DNA from: an uncultured Duncaniella sp.
Lineage (GTDB): Bacteria > Bacteroidota > Bacteroidia > Bacteroidales > Muribaculaceae
Assembly (NCBI GenBank): GCA_910577335.1
Contig: CAJTMJ010000004.1
Location: 62,001-126,000 of the forward strand
Length of the DNA: 64,000 nucleotides
Reading direction: 5' to 3'
Shown: positions 54,017 to 61,894 of the stretch, in pieces
How positions within the stretch are numbered: position 1 is the stretch's first letter
How the letters are laid out: the number at the start of each line of letters is the position of its first letter
The notes under the pieces: generated by a model
Seen by the model: only the letters and a program-made list of their open reading frames with translations
What the model was told of the DNA's origin: nothing
Database searches by the model: none
Program-made: the position numbers and the translations under genes

Positions 54017-55477
54017 ATGAGAACTGTCAAATTACTGACCTTATTGTTTATTATTTCCCTGAATGTCTCTGCTTCGGATACGACTTTGTATCAAGAGAAA
54101 TATAGACCGCAATATCATTTTACTCCGGCTCACCGATGGATTGGCGACCCGTGTGGATTACTAAAATTTAACGGCAAATATCATGCTTACAGCTGGGGTG
54201 GGGCAGAGAGCACTGATCTTGTGCATTGGAAAGAATTAAATGACCATGCCATTAAAGGTGTGCCAAAAGGTATATCTACATTTACAGGAGGGGGCGTGGT
54301 TGATAAGAAGAACTCAGCGGGATATGGAGAGAATGCGTTTGTCGCTGCTTTTACCTCGTATGATGAACAGACTAAAAAACAGTCACAGAGCATTGCTTTC
54401 AGTCGTGACGGCGGTGTCAGTTATCAATATTATGACCTTAATCCGGTTATCGACATCTGGAGTACTGAATTTCGTGACCCGACAGTGATATGGGATAAGA
54501 AAAATAACCGATGGGTTATGCTTGTGGCGAAAGCTTTGGAAAAGAAAGTTGCGTTTTACGGCTCTGACGATTTAAAGCATTGGACTTGGCTTAGCGAATT
54601 CGGTCCAATGGGCGATTCTGAACGTTCATGGGAATGCCCTGACTTATTTCAGGTTAGTGTGGACGGGAATCCTGATAATAAAAAATGGGTATTGCTGGTG
54701 TCTGTGAATTGGGCGCAGGAACAATATTTCGTGGGCGAATTTGATGGCACTACGTTTATCCCTGATAAACCCGACAGTGAACCTCTATATGTAGATCATG
54801 GACTGGATTATTATGCCTCACGTGTTTTTCAAGATTATGACGATGAAAATTCACCTGTATACACTCTTGGGTGGGTCAACACATGGGACTATGCAAACTT
54901 TGCTCCAACCGAATATGGTAAAGGTATTTGGTCTATACCTCGTGAATATAGGCTGAAGAGTTCTCCGGATGGTATAAGATTGGTACAAATACCTGCAACG
55001 CAGTTGGAGATACTTCGTTCGGAGCCAATTAAATATGCTAAGAGATTAAAACCCGGCATCACACAGCTCCCGTTTATCTCAGGAATGGGAAACACGTATG
55101 AAATGGATGTTGAATTTAGCTATAAAGACGATAAAGCTTTTGGACTTTATCTTTGTGAAGATGAAGGGCGGAAAGTAGAAATCAAATATGACCCTGCTTC
55201 CCGGTATCTCACATTGGATAGGACAAACGTTTCAGATGTCAGAATTCCGAAATTTGAGCGAATTTCAAATTGTAAGATTACCGGTGGTGACGGCAAACTC
55301 AAACTTAGAATCTTTGTGGATAAATCGACTGTTGAACTGTTTGTTAATGACGGTGAGAGGGTGCTGACTATGCTTACCTTCCCTTCAGAATCACAAACCG
55401 GTGCGTCCCTGTATTCCCTCGGAGGAAATGTGGATGTGAAAATGACGGTTTGGAAACTCGATTCGATTTGGCAATAA
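54017..55477 (+). CDS. exported GH32-family fructan hydrolase with altered nucleophile motif
   Basis: A 486-residue protein with signal peptide MRTVKLLTLLFIISLNVSAS and no lipobox, hence likely periplasmic. It has a GH32 propeller and a C-terminal beta-sandwich (about 340-485). The usual WMNDPNG is changed to WIGDPCG with the nucleophile D44 retained. D154 in EFRDPTVIWD and acid/base E206 in WECPDLF are intact, so catalysis should persist. The -1 subsite residue Asn before Asp is replaced by Gly, which may shift substrate or rate. It lacks the DUF4980-like domain of the other GH32. It ends the susCD operon. Confidence 0.9.
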   Translation: MRTVKLLTLLFIISLNVSASDTTLYQEKYRPQYHFTPAHRWIGDPCGLLKFNGKYHAYSWGGAESTDLVHWKELNDHAIKGVPKGISTFTGGGVVDKKNSAGYGENAFVAAFTSYDEQTKKQSQSIAFSRDGGVSYQYYDLNPVIDIWSTEFRDPTVIWDKKNNRWVMLVAKALEKKVAFYGSDDLKHWTWLSEFGPMGDSERSWECPDLFQVSVDGNPDNKKWVLLVSVNWAQEQYFVGEFDGTTFIPDKPDSEPLYVDHGLDYYASRVFQDYDDENSPVYTLGWVNTWDYANFAPTEYGKGIWSIPREYRLKSSPDGIRLVQIPATQLEILRSEPIKYAKRLKPGITQLPFISGMGNTYEMDVEFSYKDDKAFGLYLCEDEGRKVEIKYDPASRYLTLDRTNVSDVRIPKFERISNCKITGGDGKLKLRIFVDKSTVELFVNDGERVLTMLTFPSESQTGASLYSLGGNVDVKMTVWKLDSIWQ

Positions 55478-55509
55478 TTGATTTTGTGTAATAATTAGGT
55501 AATAGAAAG

Positions 55510-55550
55510 AATTACCTCTGCCACGGAGACTGTGACTGACAGAGGTAATT
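55510..55550. terminator. terminator of fructan operon
   Basis: An 11-base stem (55510-55520 with 55540-55550) and a 19-base loop with internal pairing. It lies between convergent genes. Confidence 0.6.
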
Positions 55551-55586
55551 TATTCATAAATGAGATTATGTCACAAATTTTTCGAT

Positions 55587-56327
55587 TTATGCACCACCTT
55601 CACCGTTGTAATAGGTTGTGATTACAGAATCTGTGTCGTAGTTATGTTCGATCCATTGACCTGTCTTTTCGCCATTGGAATACTTGCCTTCTATGGTGTA
55701 ATATAATTTCCCGTTGCGGGTAAGCTCGTTGGTGTATACTCCGTTTAGTACTCCGTTTTTATAGTGACGCACAATTCGTGAATGTGTGTCATTCCCGTTA
55801 TCGGCTATTTCCCATTCTTCACCTTCCTTCTTGCCGTCAATATAATTTGTTTGGAATACCTGCTCGTTGGTAGTGTTGTCATAATGCTGTTCCACTCCAT
55901 GCTCCACACCCATACGGTATTCTTTTTTTGAGGCTATATTTCCGTCCCTAAAATAACCTATTACAGTGCCGTCTATTTTACCGTTTGCCATTGGCGTTTT
56001 CTTTTTGACTACTCCTCCGCCATAATATTCGGTAAACATCCCTTCGCGTTTCCCTTTGACATACTTACCGCTTTCTCGTAGCTCCCCGTTGCGGTAACGA
56101 TTGTAATCGCCATCGATAATGCCATTTTTTAATGTCACCATTTCCACGTTGTGACCACGTTTTATTCGATAGTCACCTTTTAACGGTTTCCTGGATTCTC
56201 GATCATAATAGACAGTGCAATTGTTCCCGTCAACAATGGTTAACAAATCTCTCCTATCCACAGCTTTTTGAGCCGATACAGAAACTATCGACAGCAAAAC
56301 AGACATAATTGCTATTATCCGCTTCAT
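55587..56327 (-). CDS. exported MORN-repeat protein
   Basis: A 246-residue protein with signal peptide (MKRIIAIMSVLLSIVSVSAQ) and about eight MORN-variant repeats, such as GDYNRYRNGELRESGKYVKG, KREGMFTEYYGGG, GTVIGYFRDGNIASKKEYRM, GVEHGVEQHYDN and GEKTGQWIEHNYDTDS. MORN-variant proteins are common in Bacteroidetes; they form elongated beta-sheets and no enzymatic role is evident. It is monocistronic with a weak box TATTTTTG at 56357-56364. Not obviously part of the fructan locus. Confidence 0.85.
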   Translation of the reverse strand: MKRIIAIMSVLLSIVSVSAQKAVDRRDLLTIVDGNNCTVYYDRESRKPLKGDYRIKRGHNVEMVTLKNGIIDGDYNRYRNGELRESGKYVKGKREGMFTEYYGGGVVKKKTPMANGKIDGTVIGYFRDGNIASKKEYRMGVEHGVEQHYDNTTNEQVFQTNYIDGKKEGEEWEIADNGNDTHSRIVRHYKNGVLNGVYTNELTRNGKLYYTIEGKYSNGEKTGQWIEHNYDTDSVITTYYNGEGGA

Positions 56328-56356
56328 AATAGTTTGTATTTAAAGTTAGTGATACA

Positions 56357-56364
56357 CAAAAATA
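56357..56364 (-). promoter_or_regulatory. possible -7 box for MORN gene
   Basis: TATTTTTG on the minus strand, 30 bases before the ATG at 56327. The remainder of the 310-base gap up to 56638 shows only A/T-rich sequence besides the box at 56559. Confidence 0.35.
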
Positions 56365-56558
56365 CGTATTTTATGGTATATGTGGAAAATGTGATGTAAT
56401 GTTTTTTAACATAAATATAGCATTTGACATACATTCATGCCGAATTTACCCATCGTTTATAAGTAGCAATTTCAAAAAATACAAAAAGAAGAGTTAAGGA
56501 GAGCGACCATTGGATGAAGTTGCCACCTTGATTTTACCAAAAAATTCAGATTTTATTG

Positions 56559-56566
56559 TAACTTTG
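56559..56566 (+). promoter_or_regulatory. -7 box for PLP decarboxylase gene
   Basis: TAACTTTG, 72 bases before the ATG at 56638. Confidence 0.5.
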
Positions 56567-56637
56567 CCTTATCAATTATTTTTAGCAACCCATTCATTAT
56601 TAATAATTACTTAACTCGAACATAACTCTTGACAATT

Positions 56638-57855
56638 ATGAAAAAGATAATCCTCTCCCTATCAGCTATGTTGTGCTGGTCGCTGTCAATCGCACAGACT
56701 AATGTTTCTTCCGGTTTTCAGGAGCTTGATGAATGGGCGAATCAATGTCTGACCGACCGTCCTTTTGCTTTAGGCTATCCCGGCAATTATGACGGAAAAC
56801 TTGATGGATTTTATCAATGGTATACTGCCAATAAATTGGGAAATGTGTTGATAAACAACGCCGGAAATCCATTTGATAATAGCGGTGCGCTGTCATCCGC
56901 AAAATTTGAACGTGATGTCATAGAATTTTTTGCCCCTCTATATGGCTTCGACCTGAGCGATCTATGGGGAATCGTGACTATGAGCGGAACTGACGGTAAC
57001 AACCACGGCATATATTACGGCGTGAACTATCTCAAGAACAAGACGGGGAAAATGCCGGTTGTTTATGTCTCTGACGAAGCACATTATAGCAATTACCGCC
57101 TTTGCGACGTTCAACATCTTGATGTGAGACTTGTGAAGAGTAACGACATGGGACAAATGATACCTGAAGAACTTGAAAACTCGCTCGACCTCACACGACC
57201 GGCACTGATTATATATGCGATGGGGTCTACATTCAAAGGAGCAATTGATGATCAGAAGGTGCTTCAGGAGGTTTTCGACCGTCATCCGGAAATAATGGTA
57301 TATCGTCATGTCGATGCTGCTCTTTTCGGCGGATACCTACCATTCACCGATTATCGCGATTTGGTAAGCCGCAAACAGATGCATTTCGAATCAATCTCTA
57401 TCAGCGGACATAAGTTTTTCGGCATAGACAGTCCTTGTGGTCTGTTTATAACAACCAAAAATATCTATGATAATCAGAATTCTTTTGATGTGCCATACCT
57501 TAATGCCAATATGCGCATGATAAGCTGCTCACGTTCAGGCACCGACCCGCTTAAATTCTGGTGGCTAATGAAAACCATAGGCATTGACGGATGGACGGCA
57601 CAGGCTGAGAAAATGATGGACAATACAAAGTATCTGGTGTCGGAACTGCAACGTATTGACTGGCCCTGCTGGAATAACACTTACAGCAATACAGTGTTTT
57701 TCCGTCGTCCGAGCGACGAACTTATAACTAAATACAACCTTGCCAACAGTTTTGACGAGCGTTTTGGCGGCAATCTGTCGCATGTTGTTGTAATGCAGCA
57801 TGTCACACGTGAAATGATAGACCTATTCATCGCAGATTTGCAAAAAGCCAAATAA
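56638..57855 (+). CDS. exported PLP-dependent decarboxylase, histidine-decarboxylase-like
   Basis: With the ATG at 56638 the protein has 405 residues and opens with a Sec signal peptide (MKKIILSLSAMLCWSLSIAQ). The mature part is a group II PLP decarboxylase: MSGTDGNNHGIYYG (phosphate loop), H149 in DEAHYSNY (stacks on the PLP ring), D226 in HVDAALFGG (pairs with the pyridine N), and the Schiff-base K259 in SISGHKFFG, followed by SCSRSGTDPLKFWW. Layout and motifs resemble the PLP histidine decarboxylase of Morganella/Acinetobacter type, which is cytoplasmic. The substrate is unproven: histidine or another amino acid. No antiporter is adjacent. Periplasmic location is inferred from the signal peptide. 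Confidence 0.87.
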   Translation: MKKIILSLSAMLCWSLSIAQTNVSSGFQELDEWANQCLTDRPFALGYPGNYDGKLDGFYQWYTANKLGNVLINNAGNPFDNSGALSSAKFERDVIEFFAPLYGFDLSDLWGIVTMSGTDGNNHGIYYGVNYLKNKTGKMPVVYVSDEAHYSNYRLCDVQHLDVRLVKSNDMGQMIPEELENSLDLTRPALIIYAMGSTFKGAIDDQKVLQEVFDRHPEIMVYRHVDAALFGGYLPFTDYRDLVSRKQMHFESISISGHKFFGIDSPCGLFITTKNIYDNQNSFDVPYLNANMRMISCSRSGTDPLKFWWLMKTIGIDGWTAQAEKMMDNTKYLVSELQRIDWPCWNNTYSNTVFFRRPSDELITKYNLANSFDERFGGNLSHVVVMQHVTREMIDLFIADLQKAK

Positions 57856-58544
57856 ACACAGCCTTTAGCCTTTTGTCAGCGTATCCACACTCATATTATA
57901 CTCGCTGGAAAAATTCGCTGATCAAAAAGTATAGCCATGAACCCTGAGTTTCTGCGAGTTTGACGGCATAACGCTGTAAAACGCTGAACGGCAGACGGCT
58001 CACTCACTGATTTTTCAATCGTGAGTCATTTGCCTCACGATTGGGGTGACTCACGCATTACTCACGCTTATGCTCCGAAAACCGCCGTATTCTGCCAGAT
58101 AGAGCAAAAAGAAAAACGCTGGAAATCAAGTGATTTTCAGCGTTTTGCGGTGGAAATTCGGACTTCCTTGTGATCCGCCTGGTGTCGGATATTTTACACT
58201 CAACTGAGTTGATTTGTAGCGTTTTATCTTTCGTGTCCATATTCCTGACCACGAATTGCACACGGCATGAATTCATCGGTTTTCCATGATTTGCCATGTG
58301 GATGCGACCGGGACCTCTGTCCCGGAAGGTGATTGAATGTCCTCTTTCACACCGCAAAGATAGCCGTTTTTATTGGTTCGGACACCATTTTCGATGTTAA
58401 AAATCGTGATTTTTGATTCGATTATTTCAATTATGCGGTCTTATATGGCGCAATTTGATTTTAGATTTGGAGGAAAATGCCCTAAAACGAGAATTAAAAC
58501 CGCTATAATCTCAATTTTGATTTTGTGATGCGACGGATTTTCAC
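57856..58544. other. structured non-coding stretch at island edge
   Basis: About 690 bases with no convincing gene. It holds a perfect 10-base hairpin (58016-58025 with 58034-58043), several GTGAGT/ACTCAC words around it (57998-58070), a 16-base near-perfect hairpin (58113-58128 with 58131-58146) and a perfect 7-base CCGGGAC/GTCCCGG stem (58308-58325). The cluster of ACTCAC words resembles recombination-site architecture, but no integrase is near. Confidence 0.5.
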
Positions 58545-58552
58545 TATATTTG
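58545..58552 (+). promoter_or_regulatory. -7 box for AbiL-like operon
   Basis: TATATTTG, 21 bases before the ATG at 58574. Confidence 0.55.
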
Positions 58553-58573
58553 CGCCATTAAAATGCATCGGAT

Positions 58574-59755
58574 ATGATACAAGAGCTGAAAATACGTAAT
58601 TTCAAGTCGTTTCGCGATGAAGTGGAATTGAGTTTTGAGCCGTCGACAGACGACCGTTACAACAGTGTGGTCACGATGCCTGACGGCGTGAAGCTGTTGC
58701 GCTTTGCAGTGGTGCTCGGCGCAAACGCCAGCGGCAAATCAAATCTGCTTGAAGCGATTGAGTTCCTGCGAGGTTTCTGGAACACACTTCCATCCACCAA
58801 CGATGACGGTACGGATGTGCAGCCATTCCTGTTACGCGAAGATGCGCTGTCTTTCGACACGGAATTTGAACTGAAATTCTATGCTGACGGTCTGCGCTAT
58901 TGGTACAAACTCAAGGTAAATCCTGAAAAGGTCTGCCATGAGTCGCTCTTCGTCTATCTCACCAACCGCCCGACAAAGGTGTTCTGTCGCGAGGATGTCG
59001 GTGGTATATCCAGGTTGAATTTCAATCCGGCTGTCGTCAGACTCTCTCAGGCGGAGGTGGACGTCATGACGATGAACTGTCTCCGCAATATGTCGCTGCT
59101 GGCTACCATGAAGAAGGTGAATGTCTCGGTCGCATATCTTGACAATATGCGCCGATGGATTGACAGCCGTATTCTTCCATTGCAGAGCGGTTCGCTTTCC
59201 TCTCTTTCAAATGATGCGAAAAAGCATATAGCGGACAGTGAGGATTTCCGCGAATATCTTCTGCAATTCGCAAAGGAGGCAGACTTCAATATCTCGGATA
59301 TCAGGATTCAGAAGATGGCGGCTCTGTTCGGCCATAAGGTCGAGAATGCCGGCGGTTCGCAGGATTATATACTCCCTGAGGCTTGCCAGAGCACGGGCAC
59401 AAAGCGGATGGTGGAACTGGAGTCTCTGATCTACGAACAGCTCAACCGTCAGGCTTTCCTTTGCATTGACGAGATTGAAGCCTCGATGCACCCCAACCTG
59501 ATGGAGTATATCCTGTCAAAGTTTGTCAATACTCCGGACAATCAGTCTCAGCTTCTTGTCTCGACACATTATGATCCGATTCTTAAAGACATCGACGACA
59601 TTTTCGGCAAAGACTCCGTATGGTTTACAGAAAAAGGGAAGGACGGCAACTCGCAGTTGTTTTCGCTGGTTGATTTCAATGGTCTAAACAAACTCTCATC
59701 TATCCACCGCGCTTATATGAACGGTCGTTTCGGCGCACTTCCCAACGTATTGTAA
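58574..59755 (+). CDS. AAA/ABC-type ATPase, RloA/AbiLi-like (phage defence)
   Basis: A 393-residue SMC-like ATPase: IRNFKSFRDEVELSFEP start, Walker A GANASGKS at residues 49-56, ABC signature-like region near QSTGTKRMVELESLIYEQ, Walker B AFLCIDEIEASMHPNL and the H-loop LLVSTHYDPIL. It is paired, two bases apart, with a RloB-like protein, the arrangement of RloA-RloB and of the lactococcal AbiL abortive infection system. The ATPase is thought to gate a toxic partner on phage infection; the exact mechanism in this family is inferred. Confidence 0.88.
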   Translation: MIQELKIRNFKSFRDEVELSFEPSTDDRYNSVVTMPDGVKLLRFAVVLGANASGKSNLLEAIEFLRGFWNTLPSTNDDGTDVQPFLLREDALSFDTEFELKFYADGLRYWYKLKVNPEKVCHESLFVYLTNRPTKVFCREDVGGISRLNFNPAVVRLSQAEVDVMTMNCLRNMSLLATMKKVNVSVAYLDNMRRWIDSRILPLQSGSLSSLSNDAKKHIADSEDFREYLLQFAKEADFNISDIRIQKMAALFGHKVENAGGSQDYILPEACQSTGTKRMVELESLIYEQLNRQAFLCIDEIEASMHPNLMEYILSKFVNTPDNQSQLLVSTHYDPILKDIDDIFGKDSVWFTEKGKDGNSQLFSLVDFNGLNKLSSIHRAYMNGRFGALPNVL

Positions 59756-59757
59756 TC

Positions 59758-60336
59758 ATGGCAAGAAGAATCAAAGAGCGTAAACTCAAAAATCCGGCGA
59801 TTACAATCATCGGCGAGGGTGCTACCGAGCGCTACTACTTCACACACCTGAAACTCCTCAACGGCTATAACTACGTCTGCAAGCCCCGCAACTTTGCCGA
59901 GCAGAACATAGATGACATTCAACGGCAGGTGGAACGGGTACTCGCTGATGACGGGATAGCCGTATGTGTATTCGATGTGGATGTAACCCGCATACATCCG
60001 GCTGACAAGGTCAAATTCGACGCCATGCGTCGGCGTTATGCCGGTAATCCGTCTGTAATCATCTGTGAGAGTATGCCGTCGATTGAGTTCTGGTTTCTTC
60101 TCCACTATCTCAATACCAATCGCTATTTCGCTTCATCTGATGATGTGATTGCCCTGCTCCACAGATTCATGCCTAATTTCAGCAAACAGCAGTCATTCCT
60201 GTCCCGCGACAATTGGGTAGCCACACTATTGGCCGACAACAAACTTTCAACAGCCATCTCCAATGCCATTGCGATTGGAGACGAAGGAGAATCATATTCC
60301 AACCTTCATAAGTTATTCGCGTTTCTTAATCCATAA
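59758..60336 (+). CDS. RloB-like protein (AbiLii-like TOPRIM nuclease candidate)
   Basis: A 192-residue RloB family protein. TOPRIM-like acids are visible: E20 in TIIGEGATERYYF, D73-x-D75 in CVFDVDV, and E104/E110 in CESMPSIEFW. It is rich in basic residues at both ends, suiting nucleic-acid binding. Co-translated with the ATPase (stop TAA, two bases, ATG). Likely the effector of the pair. Confidence 0.87.
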   Translation: MARRIKERKLKNPAITIIGEGATERYYFTHLKLLNGYNYVCKPRNFAEQNIDDIQRQVERVLADDGIAVCVFDVDVTRIHPADKVKFDAMRRRYAGNPSVIICESMPSIEFWFLLHYLNTNRYFASSDDVIALLHRFMPNFSKQQSFLSRDNWVATLLADNKLSTAISNAIAIGDEGESYSNLHKLFAFLNP

Positions 60337-60889
60337 GGCGAATCACAAAATACCATAACGTAATTCCCGGTTATTCCCATACAAAATATTGCGATTAAGC
60401 ACCGTTGGAGGTACAAATTTTTGCGATTATAACCGTAATTTTTACAAAAAAATGAGTTTGGAACATAGGTAAAGCGATGGGACGAGTGGCGGCGGTGCAT
60501 TTGTCATGTCGGCATAGCCGTCAATAATGTCAGGGGCAAGCCCTGACATCCTTGACCGCCATTCCGACAACGGCGGAGGGCGACACCGCAAGATCCAACA
60601 CGAAACCTATGCCACCATACCCTTACGGGTGGTGACTCCGGTCACGCTTATGTCTCATGCCGTGCCTTGATGCCTCCGCAAGTTATTTTCACCGCCGTCA
60701 CTCCACCCATCGTTTGATTCCGCGCCATTGTCACGAAGACAGTGGCGTTCCGTTTTTCTACACGCCACAGACTTCTCCTTTGGGCGCTACAAGATGTGTT
60801 CCGCAAAGAGACCTCCGTTATCCTCATTTTGCCAAAAATCTCTTTGCGAGGCAAACCTCTGAAACTACCGCCCCAGGCGGCGCTATTCT
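60337..60889. other. non-coding stretch with hairpins
   Basis: About 550 bases between convergent genes. It has a perfect 9-base ATGTCAGGG/CCCTGACAT hairpin (60527-60549), CACC/GGTG arms near 60612-60635, and long G+C-rich text whose six frames give no convincing protein. It reads like remnant conjugative-element DNA or an RNA locus; nothing identifies which. Confidence 0.45.
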
Positions 60890-61402
60890 TTACTTACGGT
60901 CTTTCTCGCTTCTCAGCAGCTTGTTTATGGTGGAGACCATGCAATCGTTGAGAACCACTTTAAGGTCGTGGTCATCAGTGATGTCGAGTTCCCCCTGCTC
61001 GGTGAAAATCCCGATCAACCGTTTCCTGAGTATGTTGAAGGACTCCCCGAAAGGAATCTGACGCACTTCCTGCCAGTACTCTGTGACAATATCGCCCCAC
61101 AATACTTTCAAGGCGGCTTTCTCTTCCTTGCAGAGTTTCTTGTATTTCTTATGTTCCGGCTCTATACGCGGTATTATGTCGATGTCGGGATTGAACATAT
61201 CATATCCCATGTCACCGAACAGTTCATCATCATAATATTCGTCAACAACCGGAATATCAGGGTCGATTTCGACCCCTTTCTTTTTCTTTGACATACACGC
61301 CTTGCAGATATGCTGTGCGTGACCCTTGCCACTGAATTTCTCATTGGCTTTATACTCTCCGCATATCCGGCAGTAATGTCCTTGTCGTTTCTTCTTTGCC
61401 AT
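60890..61402 (-). CDS. zinc-finger protein of unknown function
   Basis: Started at the ATG at 61402 (MAKKKRQGHYCRICGEYKAN), giving 170 residues; the longer reading begins at TTG. The N-terminus has a CxxC...CxxC zinc motif (YCRICGEYKANEKFSGKGH then HICKACMSKK). A very acidic middle (DIPVVDEYYDDELFGDMGYD) is followed by a helical C-terminal half (about 85-170). The EKFSGKGH..HIC pattern recurs in small proteins of Firmicutes and Bacteroidetes mobile DNA, from memory. Nucleic-acid binding is plausible; function unknown. Confidence 0.7.
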   Translation of the reverse strand: MAKKKRQGHYCRICGEYKANEKFSGKGHAQHICKACMSKKKKGVEIDPDIPVVDEYYDDELFGDMGYDMFNPDIDIIPRIEPEHKKYKKLCKEEKAALKVLWGDIVTEYWQEVRQIPFGESFNILRKRLIGIFTEQGELDITDDHDLKVVLNDCMVSTINKLLRSEKDRK

Positions 61403-61489
61403 ACACAAAATTAACGATTTATCCTCGGTTTTGTATGTCCGGCAACTGAAATATTCTCATGCGGATTTGTCAATATCAGGAATAATCAC

Positions 61490-61497
61490 TAACTTTG
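61490..61497 (+). promoter_or_regulatory. -7 box for hipBA
   Basis: TAACTTTG, 34 bases before the hipB-like ATG at 61532. The leader overlaps the region where HipB would autoregulate. Confidence 0.5.
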
Positions 61498-61531
61498 TAA
61501 TTGATGATATTTAATCAGTATTTGCATAGAT

Positions 61532-61894
61532 ATGGATAATTCAGATAATATGTTATCAGTATTAGACGGTTTTACGCTGCCTGATGCGGACGATGTGGCC
61601 CGCAAGATGGCGGATGACTTCCGCAAGAGGCGTGTGGAGCGTGGCTTGACACGGGAGACCGTGGCTGAGAAATCAGGTGTGGCTCTTGCCAACATAACAC
61701 GCTTCGAGCAGAAAGGACTTATATCACTGAAGAATCTGATACTCCTTGCAATCTCGATGGATTATCTGCAAGAAGTGCGCGACATTTTCGCCGCTCCAAA
61801 GTATTCCACAATGGAAGAACTCACTCAGATACGTAAGAATACCGGCAAAAAGAAAGCATATAGCCGTAAAACCCGCACCGATGAAGAAGATTGA
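61532..61894 (+). CDS. hipB: HipB-like XRE antitoxin/regulator
   Basis: A 120-residue protein with an XRE helix-turn-helix at about 30-85 (DFRKRRVERGLTRETVAEKS, GVALANITRFEQKGLISLKN). A basic tail (GKKKAYSRKTRTDEED) ends the protein. It overlaps the hipA start by 14 bases, so the two are translated together. HipB normally binds the operator upstream and neutralises HipA. Confidence 0.87.
   Translation: MDNSDNMLSVLDGFTLPDADDVARKMADDFRKRRVERGLTRETVAEKSGVALANITRFEQKGLISLKNLILLAISMDYLQEVRDIFAAPKYSTMEELTQIRKNTGKKKAYSRKTRTDEED

Noticed and set aside
58058..58357. 99-codon minus-strand open frame in the 57.9-58.5 kb gap
   Set aside because: It crosses two strong hairpins, has no ribosome site or family resemblance, and has an odd composition rich in Arg and His.
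58574..60336. PARIS (AriA/AriB) as the name of the defence pair
   Set aside because: The effector reads as RloB-like and not DUF4435, and the ATPase is closer to the RloA/AbiLi type.
60648..61061. Overlapping frames on both strands in the 60.3-60.9 kb gap
   Set aside because: None has a promoter or recognisable motif, they run into the zinc-protein gene, and they look like chance frames in G+C-rich DNA.
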